From Oscillospiraceae bacterium (GTDB lineage Bacteria > Bacillota > Clostridia > Oscillospirales > Ruminococcaceae), in assembly GCA_022793675.1 (NCBI GenBank), contig JAAWDH010000007.1, positions 30,231 through 94,230 on the forward strand: a stretch of DNA of 64,000 nt. Reading direction: 5' to 3'. The notes under the pieces were generated by a model. That model had not been told where the DNA came from. It did no database searches and saw only the letters and a list, made by a program, of their open reading frames with translations. This document shows positions 17,107 to 25,097 of the stretch, piece by piece (within the stretch, counting starts at the first letter, position 1; every line of letters starts with the position of its first letter). The position numbers and the translations under genes are program-made.

Positions 17107-17215
17107 CGACGCAGTAGGCGGCAATGGCTTTTCACACAGTTGCCCTGGCGATGAAAAGTCTTTGCCAAGCTTTCTTCAGAAAGCGTCGTACTCCGTACTC
17201 ACCGTACCTCAATCC
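17107..17215 (-). repeat. Dispersed hairpin element, copy C
   Basis: Minus-strand orientation. It begins CGACGCAGTAGGCGG, contains GGCGATGAAAAGTCTTTGCC and the core hairpin GCTTTCTTCAGAAAGC (17169-17184), and runs over the last codons of the DUF3737 gene. Confidence 0.7.
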
Positions 17216-18041
17216 GGCAGCCGCCGTCTTTGACCTGATGATCGTCAAGGATAACCTCGCCGATACTATCCGCCTCAATGCGGCCAGCAGCAGGGTTTTT
17301 GACGCTGAGGATGGAGCCGCGGACAGTGGCGTTGACCTCGCTGTACTCAAAACTCAAATCAGTGCCTTCCATCTCGCAGTCTTCCAGCACCAGCCCTTTG
17401 GCGTAACAGAGAGGCTGGGTGCCGATAATCTTGCAGCGAATAAGCTTCAGGTTCTCGGAATACCAGGCCAGGTATTCGCCTTTGACCACGCTGTCAATAA
17501 CAGTGATGTTTTTGCTGTGCCAAAAAGCGTCCTTCGTATCCAACACAGAATCCTCAATAACAGCATCCTCCACATACTGGAAAGAGTACTTGCCAGTCAG
17601 ATGGAAATTCTTCAGCCGCAGCCCGCGGGACATAAAGAAAGGGTATTCCGAAACAAGCTCGGTGTCGGTAATCTCCGCCCCGCGGCAGAGCCAGCCGAAC
17701 TCCTGAGAATTGATCCGACAGTCCCGGATAACGGTACGGTCACATTCCCGCAGCGCCTTGATGCCCCCCAGCTCACAGCCCTCCAGCGTCACATCCTCAT
17801 CGTACCACAACGCGGCGCGGCTGGTATCGGTCATCCGGCAGCGGATGACCGTCCCCTTCTTTACATGCCAGAGGGGGTAACGCAGATGGAAGTCGCAATC
17901 CTCCACCCGGATACGGCGGCTTTCCTTCAAGGCGGACTCCCCGTCCGCCGGACCGTCAAACAGGCAGCGGCGCACCTCGGCGTCGGTCGCGGCATAGAGC
18001 GCCCGTTCCTCATCCAATGTCAGGTTCTCATAAAGTTCCAT
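17199..18041 (-). CDS. DUF3737 family beta-helix protein
   Basis: A 280-residue protein made almost entirely of short repeats of about 20 residues with alternating hydrophobic positions (for example VIRDCRINSQEF, VIEDSVLDTKDAF, LIRCKIIGTQPL), the pattern of a right-handed beta-helix or pentapeptide-like fold. It matches the DUF3737 family as I know it; the biochemical role is unknown. The ATG at 18041 is chosen because AAGGAGG ends nine bases upstream; an in-frame TTG at 18050 touches that site. Last gene of the DUF1624-merR-DUF3737 set, 28 bp after merR. Confidence 0.85.
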   Translation of the reverse strand: MELYENLTLDEERALYAATDAEVRRCLFDGPADGESALKESRRIRVEDCDFHLRYPLWHVKKGTVIRCRMTDTSRAALWYDEDVTLEGCELGGIKALRECDRTVIRDCRINSQEFGWLCRGAEITDTELVSEYPFFMSRGLRLKNFHLTGKYSFQYVEDAVIEDSVLDTKDAFWHSKNITVIDSVVKGEYLAWYSENLKLIRCKIIGTQPLCYAKGLVLEDCEMEGTDLSFEYSEVNATVRGSILSVKNPAAGRIEADSIGEVILDDHQVKDGGCRIEVR

Positions 18042-18069
18042 TGGTGTCAACCTCCTTATAATGTTACAG

Positions 18070-18483
18070 TTACTGTGTTTCTGTATCGGCGCCTAGCTGT
18101 TTTTTGCAGGGAGCGGGAGCCTCGCCGGCTTTAGGCGACCATTGTTCATAGCGCTCGATTTTGGCGTTCAGGCGATCCAGGGTGCGCTGCATCTCCGCCA
18201 TCCGCTCCTCTAAACCCCGCCGCTGCTCAATTAGCAGCTGCCGCCGGGCTTCATAAGTGCTTTCCCCTTGCTGGGAGAGGGATACATACTCTGACACGGC
18301 CTCCACCGGCAAACCAGAGCTGCGCATACATTTGACAAATTCCACCCAAGAGCAGTCCTCGTCCGTATAGTCCCGGATGCCGCCGGGAGTGCGGTGGACA
18401 GCCGGGATTAGCCCTACCCGTTCGTAATAACGAAGCGTATCGGCGGAAAGCCCGTACCGGCGGCTTACCTCTGTAATCGTCAT
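18070..18483 (-). CDS. MerR-family transcriptional regulator
   Basis: A 137-residue regulator. The N-terminal winged helix-turn-helix reads MTITEVSRRYGLSADTLRYY, followed by GLIPAVHR; a coiled-coil dimerisation helix spans about residues 75-120. The ATG at 18483 follows TAAGGAGG. The protein is of the NmlR/AdhR-like or sugar/stress type: the C-terminal tail has a single Cys (APAPCKKQ), which could sense electrophiles, but this is inference. A MerR-type promoter with a 19-bp spacer lies before the first gene of this operon, so autoregulation is likely. Confidence 0.9.
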   Translation of the reverse strand: MTITEVSRRYGLSADTLRYYERVGLIPAVHRTPGGIRDYTDEDCSWVEFVKCMRSSGLPVEAVSEYVSLSQQGESTYEARRQLLIEQRRGLEERMAEMQRTLDRLNAKIERYEQWSPKAGEAPAPCKKQLGADTETQ

Positions 18484-18509
18484 AACGTCCTCCTTACTGC
18501 CCGCCAAGG

Positions 18510-19286
18510 TCAAAATAGCCCTGTCAAAGCGGACAACGCCCACAGGCAGCCGTACAGCAGCGGCTGATGGAGCAGATAAATAATCAGTGAATGCCTGCCC
18601 AGGAAGCTAAGCGGCGCAATACCAAACGTAAGGCTGCGCGCCAGCGCCGGGGAAGGCCCCTTTTCCGCAAACAGCCGCCACAGGAAATATCCCGCAGCAA
18701 AAAGGAAAAACCACGGCAGCAGCGGAAAATAGTCGCTTGAGAAAAAATCAGGCGGCGGAAAGCCGAAAGGGACGCCGACCCTGCTGCGGTAAAGCCCCGC
18801 GGGCAGCGCCGTCCGCCAGGGGCCAAAGCCCACCGCCCCCTGCGGCAGCTGATAAAAGAAAAGGAAAAGCAAAAAGCTTATCAAAAGCCCTGCCAAAGCG
18901 GGAACGCGCTTCAGCGTCTTATGCAGCAGCACCAGCAAAAGCCCGCTGCCGCCCAGCAAAAACAGCACCCCGCAGATCACCCGTTCCGCTGGCATAAAAA
19001 GGAGCGTTACCGCCGTCACCAGCGCGCCCGCGCCGAAAACGGTGAGGCTGCGCTGCAGCGGGCGCTTTCCCAGCCCCCAGCAAAAGCCAGACAGCAGGAT
19101 AAAGGTCCAGCAGATGCTCTGCTGCCACAAAAAAGCACCTCTCCCCAGAAACCACCGCCAGCGTACCCCGTATAGGTACACCAGATCCCAGGTCCCATGG
19201 TAGAGGATCATGCTGACCAGCGTCAGCCCCCGGATGCTGTCCAGAAGCTGCCAGCGCTGCCTTTTGGTCTCAGGTTTTCCTGACAT
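18510..19286 (-). CDS. DUF1624 multi-spanning membrane protein (acyltransferase-like)
   Basis: A 258-residue integral membrane protein with about seven hydrophobic segments. The start, QLLDSIRGLTLVSMILYHG, is the signature of the DUF1624/heparan-alpha-glucosaminide acetyltransferase-like family, and the end, FLGRHSLIIYLLHQPLLYG, is shared with membrane acyltransferases. It probably transfers an acyl group across or at the membrane; the substrate is unknown. The ATG at 19286 follows GAAAGGCGG. First gene of the operon with merR and DUF3737, about 50 bp after the MerR-type promoter. Confidence 0.85.
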   Translation of the reverse strand: MSGKPETKRQRWQLLDSIRGLTLVSMILYHGTWDLVYLYGVRWRWFLGRGAFLWQQSICWTFILLSGFCWGLGKRPLQRSLTVFGAGALVTAVTLLFMPAERVICGVLFLLGGSGLLLVLLHKTLKRVPALAGLLISFLLFLFFYQLPQGAVGFGPWRTALPAGLYRSRVGVPFGFPPPDFFSSDYFPLLPWFFLFAAGYFLWRLFAEKGPSPALARSLTFGIAPLSFLGRHSLIIYLLHQPLLYGCLWALSALTGLF

Positions 19287-19334
19287 AAGCTGTCCGCCTT
19301 TCTCTGCCGCTGACCTTTCCCAGCCTGCCCTTTC

Positions 19335-19365
19335 AGCATAACACTTTGAGTATACTCTAAGTCAA
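19335..19365 (-). promoter_or_regulatory. MerR-type promoter and operator
   Basis: On the minus strand TTGACT (19360-19365) and TATGCT (19335-19340) are separated by 19 bp, the overlong spacer typical of MerR-controlled promoters. The spacer region holds an 18-bp palindrome, CTTTGAGTATACTCTAAG on the plus strand (19344-19361), with one mismatch. It drives the DUF1624-merR-DUF3737 operon. Confidence 0.8.
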
Positions 19366-19407
19366 GGGGTTTTGCCTGTTTTTTGGCAGAATATTTGTGA
19401 ATATTTT

Positions 19408-19445
19408 GCGCAGGGGACTGAAAACCAGCCCCCTGCGCGGATTTT
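19408..19445. other. Hairpin downstream of deoD
   Basis: A perfect 9-bp stem (GCGCAGGGG at 19408-19416 with CCCCTGCGC at 19430-19438). The only T run is on the plus strand (GGATTTTT), whereas deoD reads minus, where the stem is followed by AAAATATT. It may still end deoD transcripts or block antisense reading. Confidence 0.4.
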
Positions 19446-19480
19446 TGTCCTGTTTAGGGATAAGTCTAGAAAACCTGTCC

Positions 19481-20197
19481 CTACCCTTTAAAAGCTGCCG
19501 CTGTATCCAAAGCAACCTGCATCATATCGGTAAAGCTCTTTTGCCGTTCATCGGCGGAAAGCGCTTCTCCCGTCGCCAGCGAATCGGAAATGGTACAGAT
19601 ACAAAGCGCCCGCTTGCCCGCTCTCGCTGCATTGAGGTAAAGCGCCGCCGATTCCATCTCTACCGCCAGCACGCCCATCTTCCCCCAAGCCAGCGTGTCC
19701 CGCTCGTCATAAAAAGTATCCGAACAGAAAACGCTGCCCGCAACAGGGACAAGCCCCCGCGACCTCGCAGCGGAAACAGCCTGCTCCAGCAATGAAAAGT
19801 CTGCCGTCGGGGCAATCATCCCCGGCAGGCCGAACTGCTCCCCAAAGCGGGAGTTGGTGCAGCTGCTGACGGCAAAAACTAGGTCGCGCAGCTTCAGCTT
19901 AGGACTGATGGCCCCGGCAGAACCTACCCGGATAATATTTTCCACGCCGTAAAAGTTGAATAGCTCATGGGAATAGATGCCCATCGAAGGGACGCCCATG
20001 CCGCTGGCCATAACCGAAACAGATTTCCCCTGATAAAGGCCGGTGTAACCGAGTATCCCGCGCACCTGCGTAACAAGCTTCGGGTTTTCCAGAAAGGTTT
20101 CGGCAATAAATTTTGCCCGCAGCGGATCGCCGGGCATCAACACCGTTTCAGCGAAATCGCCGGCAGCTGCGCCGATATGGGGAGTAGGGATTGACAT
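19481..20197 (-). CDS. deoD: Purine-nucleoside phosphorylase, DeoD type
   Basis: Cleaves purine (deoxy)nucleosides with phosphate to give the base and (deoxy)ribose 1-phosphate, for salvage. The hexameric-type signature is clear: STPHIGA at the start, MPGDPLRAKFIAETFLE near residue 20, VGSAGAIS near 92 and VEMESAALYLNA near 180. Its 238 residues are standard. The ATG at 20197 follows AAAAGGAGG and a sigma-A promoter lies about 75 bp upstream. It is a single-gene unit. Confidence 0.95.
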   Translation of the reverse strand: MSIPTPHIGAAAGDFAETVLMPGDPLRAKFIAETFLENPKLVTQVRGILGYTGLYQGKSVSVMASGMGVPSMGIYSHELFNFYGVENIIRVGSAGAISPKLKLRDLVFAVSSCTNSRFGEQFGLPGMIAPTADFSLLEQAVSAARSRGLVPVAGSVFCSDTFYDERDTLAWGKMGVLAVEMESAALYLNAARAGKRALCICTISDSLATGEALSADERQKSFTDMMQVALDTAAAFKG

Positions 20198-20272
20198 AAA
20201 AGCGCCTCCTTTTAAAACACAGCCGCAGCCGGGATAAAGCAGCTGGGCTTGAATCGTTCTTCCTTTATGGAT

Positions 20273-20301
20273 AGTATACCATAAACCCCCACTGTTTGCA
20301 A
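20273..20301 (-). promoter_or_regulatory. Promoter of deoD
   Basis: TTGCAA (20296-20301), a 17-bp spacer and TATACT (20273-20278) on the minus strand, about 75 bp before the start codon. Confidence 0.6.
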
Positions 20302-20339
20302 TATCGGAACAGTGCGCTTTTAGGGCAGCAGCATTTTAA

Positions 20340-20480
20340 AGATCCGAAAGAGTACGAGTCCGCTTTTGAAGAAAGCCAAGCTCAGCAGAGCTAAGCCCGC
20401 AAAACTTTTAATCGCCAAGATACCCATTCACCCTCAAAAACCGCCTACTGCGTCGATAAATTCTACCATTTTTAAATAAG
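20340..20480 (+). repeat. Dispersed hairpin element, copy D (diverged)
   Basis: A worn copy: CGCTTTTGAAGAAAGCC, then AAAACTTTTAATCGCCAAG and the right end CCGCCTACTGCGTCG followed by ATAAATTCTACC. The latter flank is also found, inverted, at copy G. Confidence 0.55.
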
Positions 20481-20483
20481 GGG

Positions 20484-20512
20484 TTGACTTCCGATTGGTT
20501 TTATGCTATTCT
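20484..20512 (+). promoter_or_regulatory. Promoter of the small membrane protein gene
   Basis: TTGACT (20484-20489), 17 bp, TATTCT (20507-20512), about 70 bp before the ATG at 20581. Confidence 0.5.
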
Positions 20513-20580
20513 TTAATAGAAGTAGTTCAATAAATTTCTGTTAACAATGATATAACTGCAAAGAATTCGGGGGAGTAACG

Positions 20581-20787
20581 ATGTACATATTTTTGTCGAT
20601 TATCCTTGTAATCGTGGGCGCTGTCATGGTTTTAAAGCCAAGGCTATTTTTCGATATAACAGAAAGCTGGAAGAATTCTGTTAACGGTGACCCATCCGCC
20701 CTTTACCTTTTTAACACACGGCTTGGCGGTATCTTCTGCTTGCTGATAGGTATTGGGGGATTCGTGATACTTGTTTTCTTTGCGTGA
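20581..20787 (+). CDS. Small two-helix membrane protein
   Basis: A 68-residue protein with two hydrophobic segments (about residues 2-18 and 49-67) joined by a polar loop with PRLFFDITESWKN and LFNTRLGGI. It resembles small Firmicutes membrane proteins of the DUF6199 kind, without certainty. The function is unknown. GGGGGAGT lies before the ATG, its own promoter is upstream, and a strong terminator follows, so it is an independent unit. Confidence 0.7.
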   Translation: MYIFLSIILVIVGAVMVLKPRLFFDITESWKNSVNGDPSALYLFNTRLGGIFCLLIGIGGFVILVFFA

Positions 20788-20812
20788 TATATCCCATTTT
20801 CATAGAAATGAA

Positions 20813-20852
20813 TGCCAGGGCAGCCTGTTTTAGAGGCTGCCCTGGCATTTTT
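20813..20852 (+). terminator. Strong terminator
   Basis: A perfect 14-bp stem (20813-20826 with 20834-20847) with a 7-base loop and a T run. It ends the transcript of the small membrane protein gene. Confidence 0.9.
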
Positions 20853-20910
20853 AGTCCCTACTTAACATAAGGGAACCAGTCCCATATTTGCAGAGCAACC
20901 GCAATAAAAG

Positions 20911-20958
20911 TTCTATATAGTACTTGACAAATAAGGTTCTATATAGTACTATATAGAA
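20911..20958 (+). promoter_or_regulatory. marR promoter with palindromic operator
   Basis: TTGACA (20924-20929), 17 bp, TACTAT (20947-20952). The -10 lies inside a perfect 22-bp palindrome at 20937-20958 with half site TTCTATATAGT. The same half site, TTCTATATAGTACT, is repeated directly at 20911-20924, against the -35. This layout suggests autorepression by the MarR protein encoded just downstream. Confidence 0.8.
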
Positions 20959-20972
20959 AAGGAGGGAATGCT

Positions 20973-21467
20973 ATCGAAACAAGGACGGGATTTTTAATTT
21001 CCCAAATCAAACAAGTACAGGGAAGAATCTTCCAACGGTTGCTGGCAGACAGCGACATCGAAGAATTCAACGGCCCCCAGGGCCGCATCCTGTATGTACT
21101 TTGGCAAGAGGACGGCGTACCCATCGCCGCTTTGGCGCGCAAGACAGGGCTTGCCAAAAATACCCTCACCGCCATGCTGGCCCGGATGGAAGCGGCTGGG
21201 CTGATCTTCCGGCAAGGGACCCAGATTGACCGGCGGCAGGTGCTCGTCAGCTTAACGGAGAAGGCCCGGGGGCTGGAAGACCAGTACAAACAGGTTTCCC
21301 AGCGGATGAACGAACTGTTTTACCAGGGCATGACCCAAGAGGACGCAAGCCTGCTGGACGGCTTGCTGGATCGGGTGCTGAAAAACCTGGAAGGCTGCGA
21401 GAAGGCCCTGCGTCGCTCCAACCAAACGAATTCAAGAAAGGAAGCTGGACACGATGGCAAAAATTAA
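20973..21467 (+). CDS. MarR-family regulator with apparent frameshift at its start
   Basis: A winged helix-turn-helix regulator: GPQGRILYVLWQEDG, then LARKTGLAKNTLTAMLARM as recognition helix region and a wing around QIDRRQVLVSLT. The natural N-terminus is readable as IETRTGFLISQIKQVQGRIF, beginning at the codon ATC at 20973. The only ATG, at 20968 and perfectly placed behind AAAAGGAGGG, is one base out of frame with it and reaches a stop after nine codons. So either one base was lost just after the start codon, translation begins at ATC, or there is a sequence error; a TTG at 21039 would give a truncated protein. The gene overlaps the flavin reductase gene by 14 bp. Confidence 0.75.
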   Translation: METRTGFLISQIKQVQGRIFQRLLADSDIEEFNGPQGRILYVLWQEDGVPIAALARKTGLAKNTLTAMLARMEAAGLIFRQGTQIDRRQVLVSLTEKARGLEDQYKQVSQRMNELFYQGMTQEDASLLDGLLDRVLKNLEGCEKALRRSNQTNSRKEAGHDGKN

Positions 21468-22080
21468 AGGAAACCTAGACAATGACTTCTGCCCCCAGGC
21501 ATTTTACCTGTACGGAACCTATGAAGAAAACGGTACACCCCATTTTGGTATGTTTAACTGGTTTGGCTGGTGCTGGCTCAGCTCTGATGGAGAGGGCGAA
21601 GGAACCCTAGGCGTGATGGCCTGTATCGGCGAGGAAAAGAAAACTAAGGATTTGATCCGCAGGGACAGGATGTTCTCCGCCAACCTGGTAAGCGAACCCC
21701 TCCTTCCTCTGGCCGACTACTACGGCCACACCTCTGGGCGGGAAAACCCAGACAAGATGAAGCGCCTGCCCACTGTGGAAAGGGGACAGGCGCTGGATGT
21801 GCCCACCATCGCCGAAAGCCCAGTGAGCCTGGAACTGAAGGTCGTCAGAGAGGAAAGGTTAGCCAGCGGCCGGCTGGGTGACGGCTCTGCCAATGAAAGC
21901 ACATTATTCTTATGCGAAGTAGTCAATGTCACGATTGACGAAAGGCTGACGGACCAGTCCGTGCCCCTTGCCCAGCGCTTTCAGCTGGCCGCGCCAGTCA
22001 TATCCCCTGGGGAAGAACATTATATGAGCTCTTCCGGCCAAGACCTGGGCAGCTGGGGCGAACCCCTCAAAACCCTCTAG
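21454..22080 (+). CDS. Flavin reductase-like FMN-binding protein
   Basis: A 208-residue member of the flavin reductase-like split-barrel family, which binds FMN and passes electrons from NAD(P)H or partner proteins. It contains NWFGWCWLSS, FSANLVSEPLLPLADYYG and a C-terminal AQRFQLAAPVI segment. The substrate is unknown. The start codon lies within the last codons of marR behind GAAAGGAAG, so both are expressed together under the palindromic operator. That pairing suggests an inducible response to a redox-active or toxic compound (inference). Confidence 0.82.
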   Translation: MAKIKGNLDNDFCPQAFYLYGTYEENGTPHFGMFNWFGWCWLSSDGEGEGTLGVMACIGEEKKTKDLIRRDRMFSANLVSEPLLPLADYYGHTSGRENPDKMKRLPTVERGQALDVPTIAESPVSLELKVVREERLASGRLGDGSANESTLFLCEVVNVTIDERLTDQSVPLAQRFQLAAPVISPGEEHYMSSSGQDLGSWGEPLKTL

Positions 22081-22090
22081 GCAGACCCAA

Positions 22091-23155
22091 TCAGCCCACG
22101 GGGATCTTAACGCCCATCACTTCAATGGATTCGACCTGCGTAATATCCACTAGGACGCCGAAGTTCCAGCCTGCCGAAAAGCGGCTGAAATTTCGGCTTT
22201 CCCCGCTCATCAGGCTGATTTCCTCTATCGTAAGCAGGCTGCCGTCAGCCATATGCAGGATGGGCGAAGCCTGCTCTATCTCGGCAGCACCCTCCCCCAC
22301 CGGCGGCGCAGGCTGGCCTTCCCAAAGGCTGCTGATGGACGGACCAAAATTGAGCCAAAGCCCTACAGGGGAAAGCTCCACCGTACGGAGCGTCACTTTT
22401 TCCCCTTTCCAGACAACCTTTTCCCCAACAAAAATAGTCCGAGCCGTATCCTGATAATCCAGTGGGAAGGTAAGCACCCATTCGCCGTCAGATAGCACCG
22501 ATTCAGTATAACCGCCGCTCTTTGGCGTTTCACTTGTCTGCTGTAACCTTTCCAGTTGTAGGGTCATCTCCCGGCCAGTAAGCTTTTGATCAGTGTCGGC
22601 AATGAGCAGGAAGCGCGCTTTGTTGTCCGACGGGTCGTCATCGGCAATCTGGGCGACGCGCCAGCCCGCCGAAAAGCCCCCTTGCCCCTCCAGCAGCAGC
22701 TGAGAGCTTTCAAAACGGACAGTATCCGACAATACTGCCCCCTCCGGTGCCGTCAGGTCGAAAATCAGGTTTACCCCATAACGGCTGCCCATCACCCCTA
22801 AAAGATCAACTTGGTAGCCGTCTGCCCTTGCACTGGCCTGCGAGGTACTGCACATTTTTTCCAGCCACCCAGGCTGCAGCCCGCCGCCAAAATAGCGTCC
22901 AAACAGTTCCTCGCCCGCCAGGTTGGCCGCCCCAGCAGCAGCGGCAGCCATCATTCCTACCACCGCCGCTATCAACAAGGCAACCCGCCTTTTGCCAGCG
23001 CGGGCACGCTTGGGCTGCCTAACCCTTTTCAAAGTTAAGCTTTTCACCCGGCCAATCTCCGCCTCTGTAAACTCCAGTTCCGCGGGCATCAGTCCTTCCA
23101 ACATCCCGCTGTCAAGATTCCCCATATACTGATCTAATAAGAGCGTTTTGCTCAT
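22091..23155 (-). CDS. DUF4179 membrane protein, putative anti-sigma factor
   Basis: A 354-residue protein with a cytoplasmic N-terminal part of about 55 residues, one membrane span (about residues 57-80, VALLIAAVVGMMAAAAAGAA) and a large outer domain of the DUF4179 kind. It overlaps the ECF sigma gene by 4 bp, ATGA, and is translated after it. A short cytoplasmic domain, one membrane span and a sensor outside, encoded with a sigma factor, is the usual layout of an anti-sigma factor; direct sigma binding is inference, as the N-terminus lacks a recognisable zinc-finger (ZAS) motif. Confidence 0.75.
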   Translation of the reverse strand: MSKTLLLDQYMGNLDSGMLEGLMPAELEFTEAEIGRVKSLTLKRVRQPKRARAGKRRVALLIAAVVGMMAAAAAGAANLAGEELFGRYFGGGLQPGWLEKMCSTSQASARADGYQVDLLGVMGSRYGVNLIFDLTAPEGAVLSDTVRFESSQLLLEGQGGFSAGWRVAQIADDDPSDNKARFLLIADTDQKLTGREMTLQLERLQQTSETPKSGGYTESVLSDGEWVLTFPLDYQDTARTIFVGEKVVWKGEKVTLRTVELSPVGLWLNFGPSISSLWEGQPAPPVGEGAAEIEQASPILHMADGSLLTIEEISLMSGESRNFSRFSAGWNFGVLVDITQVESIEVMGVKIPVG

Positions 23156-23715
23156 CTTGTCACACCCCGCTGCTCCAACAGTTTTTTCAGCCGCTGGCGG
23201 CTTTTATAAAGGCGATTTTCAGCATATTTCGGCGTAATCCCCAGCCGGGCTGCGGCCTCCTTGACGCTCTCGCCGTAAAAATAGCGCCAAACCACCAGTT
23301 TCCGATCCAATTCCGACAGCTCTGCGAGCGCCTCCCGCAGCAGCGCGGCATCCTCCCGGCGTTCCAATTGCCCTGTATCATCTGCCAGTTCCCCAAGGGC
23401 CGCCTCTTCTTCAGGGATAAAGGACTGTCGACGCCGTTTACGATAAAGGCTGACCGCCTGGTTGCGGGCAATCACACAGAGCCACGGTTTTAACCCCCCT
23501 TCATCAGGACGGTATTTCCCAGCGTGCCGCCAAAGGGCAGCAAAAGTATCCGCTAGGCATTCCTCGGCGTCGGCCCCCTCACCCAAAATCCGCACAATCA
23601 CTGCCTTACACAAACCGCCGTACTGGCGGATTGCCGCGTCCAGCCCCCGCTCTGGGTCTGTCTGAAGCAAACCAATCAATACATTATCTTCCAGTTGTCT
23701 CACCACATTTCCCAC
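23152..23715 (-). CDS. ECF-type RNA polymerase sigma factor
   Basis: A sigma-70 family protein of 187 residues with region 2 (DAEECLADTFAALWRHAGKY, near residues 51-70) and region 4 (ELSELDRKLVVWRYFYGESV, then AARLGITPKYAENRLYKSRQ). It lacks regions 1 and 3, so it is an extracytoplasmic-function sigma factor. The GTG start at 23715 is supported by AAAGGCGAG upstream and by the N-terminal residues RQLEDNVLIGLLQ leading into region 2. It is co-transcribed with a DUF4179 membrane protein that probably controls it. Confidence 0.9.
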   Translation of the reverse strand: MGNVVRQLEDNVLIGLLQTDPERGLDAAIRQYGGLCKAVIVRILGEGADAEECLADTFAALWRHAGKYRPDEGGLKPWLCVIARNQAVSLYRKRRRQSFIPEEEAALGELADDTGQLERREDAALLREALAELSELDRKLVVWRYFYGESVKEAAARLGITPKYAENRLYKSRQRLKKLLEQRGVTR

Positions 23716-23775
23716 ACTTACTCGCCTTTACTTACTAATACGACACAAAGGCAAGAAATCATGCGGGCAGGCGCC

Positions 23776-23961
23776 AGCTGTGCCGGCTGACAATTCGCGT
23801 TGGAAAATCAGCAAGCCGATTTTCTAAAATCTCCAGCGTTTCTGTCGCGACTGGTCAGTGGTACCGACGCAGTAGGCGTATAAATCTGTGCAGACTGTAC
23901 CCTAGCGATTAAAAGTCTTTGCTAAGCTTTCTTCAGAAAGCGTCGTATCTCCCGTATCCCC
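23776..23961 (-). repeat. Dispersed hairpin element, copy E
   Basis: Main part 23875-23961, beginning CGACGCAGTAGGCG with the core hairpin GCTTTCTTCAGAAAGC at 23926-23941. A second conserved block at 23776-23799, ending GCTGACAATTCGCG, recurs beside copy F. It lies between gerC and the sigma factor gene. Confidence 0.7.
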
Positions 23962-23963
23962 AA

Positions 23964-25097
23964 TCAAGAACGCAGGCGATTTATCTGGACGCTGATATCC
24001 GTTTCCAACGTCGGCTCCGCCCCCTCGGGCCAACTCTCCCGCAGGCGCGCCCAGGTTTCCGGCGCGCTCCGGCGCAGGCGCTCCCCTAACCCCAGCACGT
24101 CGCTGCGGTTCTCGGCCACTGTCTGGGAAAAAGCTTTCTGGCAGCAGGCCGCCAGCTGCTTTTCAAGCAGCGCCTCCGCTTTTTCCAGCGTTTCCGCATC
24201 CGGGTTTTCCGCCCGCTCAGTCACCATCGCCGATACAGACAAACAAAGGGTAAACGCAGCGCGCCCGTTGGGGTCAGGCTCCAGCCGGCTGCGGATCTGG
24301 TAAAGCTCTACCCCCATCGGCCCAATCCCCTCCTCGGAAAGGGTAAGCGGCATCCTTTCTGCACCGCCTGACATCAGCGTCAGACCCATCAGGGTTTCCC
24401 CTTCAAGCAAAGTGCAAAAACCGTCTTTTGTATAAAGGGCAGCGCCAGCCAGCGCCACTGTTTTCAGCTGGCGGCTGCCTTCCTCCCCTTCTTCCTCCAC
24501 TGCCTGAATTGCCGGAATCACCGCGCCGCCGCCCTCTGACGCCAGCGCACGGTTCAGATCCAGCAGCCTAATTTCTGGAATCTGCCCAGAACGGGCGGCG
24601 TTTTCCACAGTCTGCTCAATTGTCAGAGCAGGCAGCACGCCCTGGTTGATTTCCGCCTGCAAAAGTTCCTCCGCCGTCCCCAGCGCCGCCAGCACTACTA
24701 CATCCCCGCGCAGTTCCAAACTCCCAGACAGCAGCGCAAGCAATTCCGGAAGCGGCAGCTCCCTGGTCCCTTCTCCCAACACCAGCAGCCGGTCATGGCC
24801 CAGAAAAAAAGAGCGCCCTTGGCTTAGGGAAGTCTCTTTCAGCGCATCGGTAATACTCCTCCCTCTACAGGTGATCGTTTTCGCGTTCTGCTGGGAAGGG
24901 TCAAGGATCGTCTGGCCGCCAGAACCCTCGGCGCTGAACACCTGCAGCGTCAGCTTATACGCCCCATCCTGATAGTCCACCCCAACCCCCTGCACTACCG
25001 CTAAGTCTTGCAGGGCCGACACACGGATGCAGCTGCTAAGAAGCAGGATAAATGGCGCAAGCAGCCATAGCTTTTTAATTCGCCCCAGTTTTTTCAC
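23964..25097 (-). CDS. gerC: Spore germinant receptor C subunit (Ger(x)C lipoprotein)
   Basis: Lipoprotein subunit of a nutrient germinant receptor in the spore inner membrane. The signal ends in LLSSC (Cys23), and the first mature motif, LQDLAVVQGVGVDY, is typical of Ger(x)C proteins. Its 377 residues are normal. It begins within the last codons of the B subunit gene (4-bp overlap) and is the last gene of the gerA-gerB-gerC set. It reaches copy E of the intergenic element immediately after its stop. The germinant cannot be predicted. Confidence 0.9.
   Translation of the reverse strand: MKKLGRIKKLWLLAPFILLLSSCIRVSALQDLAVVQGVGVDYQDGAYKLTLQVFSAEGSGGQTILDPSQQNAKTITCRGRSITDALKETSLSQGRSFFLGHDRLLVLGEGTRELPLPELLALLSGSLELRGDVVVLAALGTAEELLQAEINQGVLPALTIEQTVENAARSGQIPEIRLLDLNRALASEGGGAVIPAIQAVEEEGEEGSRQLKTVALAGAALYTKDGFCTLLEGETLMGLTLMSGGAERMPLTLSEEGIGPMGVELYQIRSRLEPDPNGRAAFTLCLSVSAMVTERAENPDAETLEKAEALLEKQLAACCQKAFSQTVAENRSDVLGLGERLRRSAPETWARLRESWPEGAEPTLETDISVQINRLRS

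Noticed and set aside
17124..18134. A 336-codon plus-strand open frame across the DUF3737 and merR region
   Set aside because: It is antisense to well-supported genes and begins inside a repeat element; the product shows no family resemblance.
20911..20958. Direct repeats considered as a plasmid-type iteron or a phage operator
   Set aside because: They overlap a good sigma-A promoter directly before a MarR gene, so an ordinary operator explains them.
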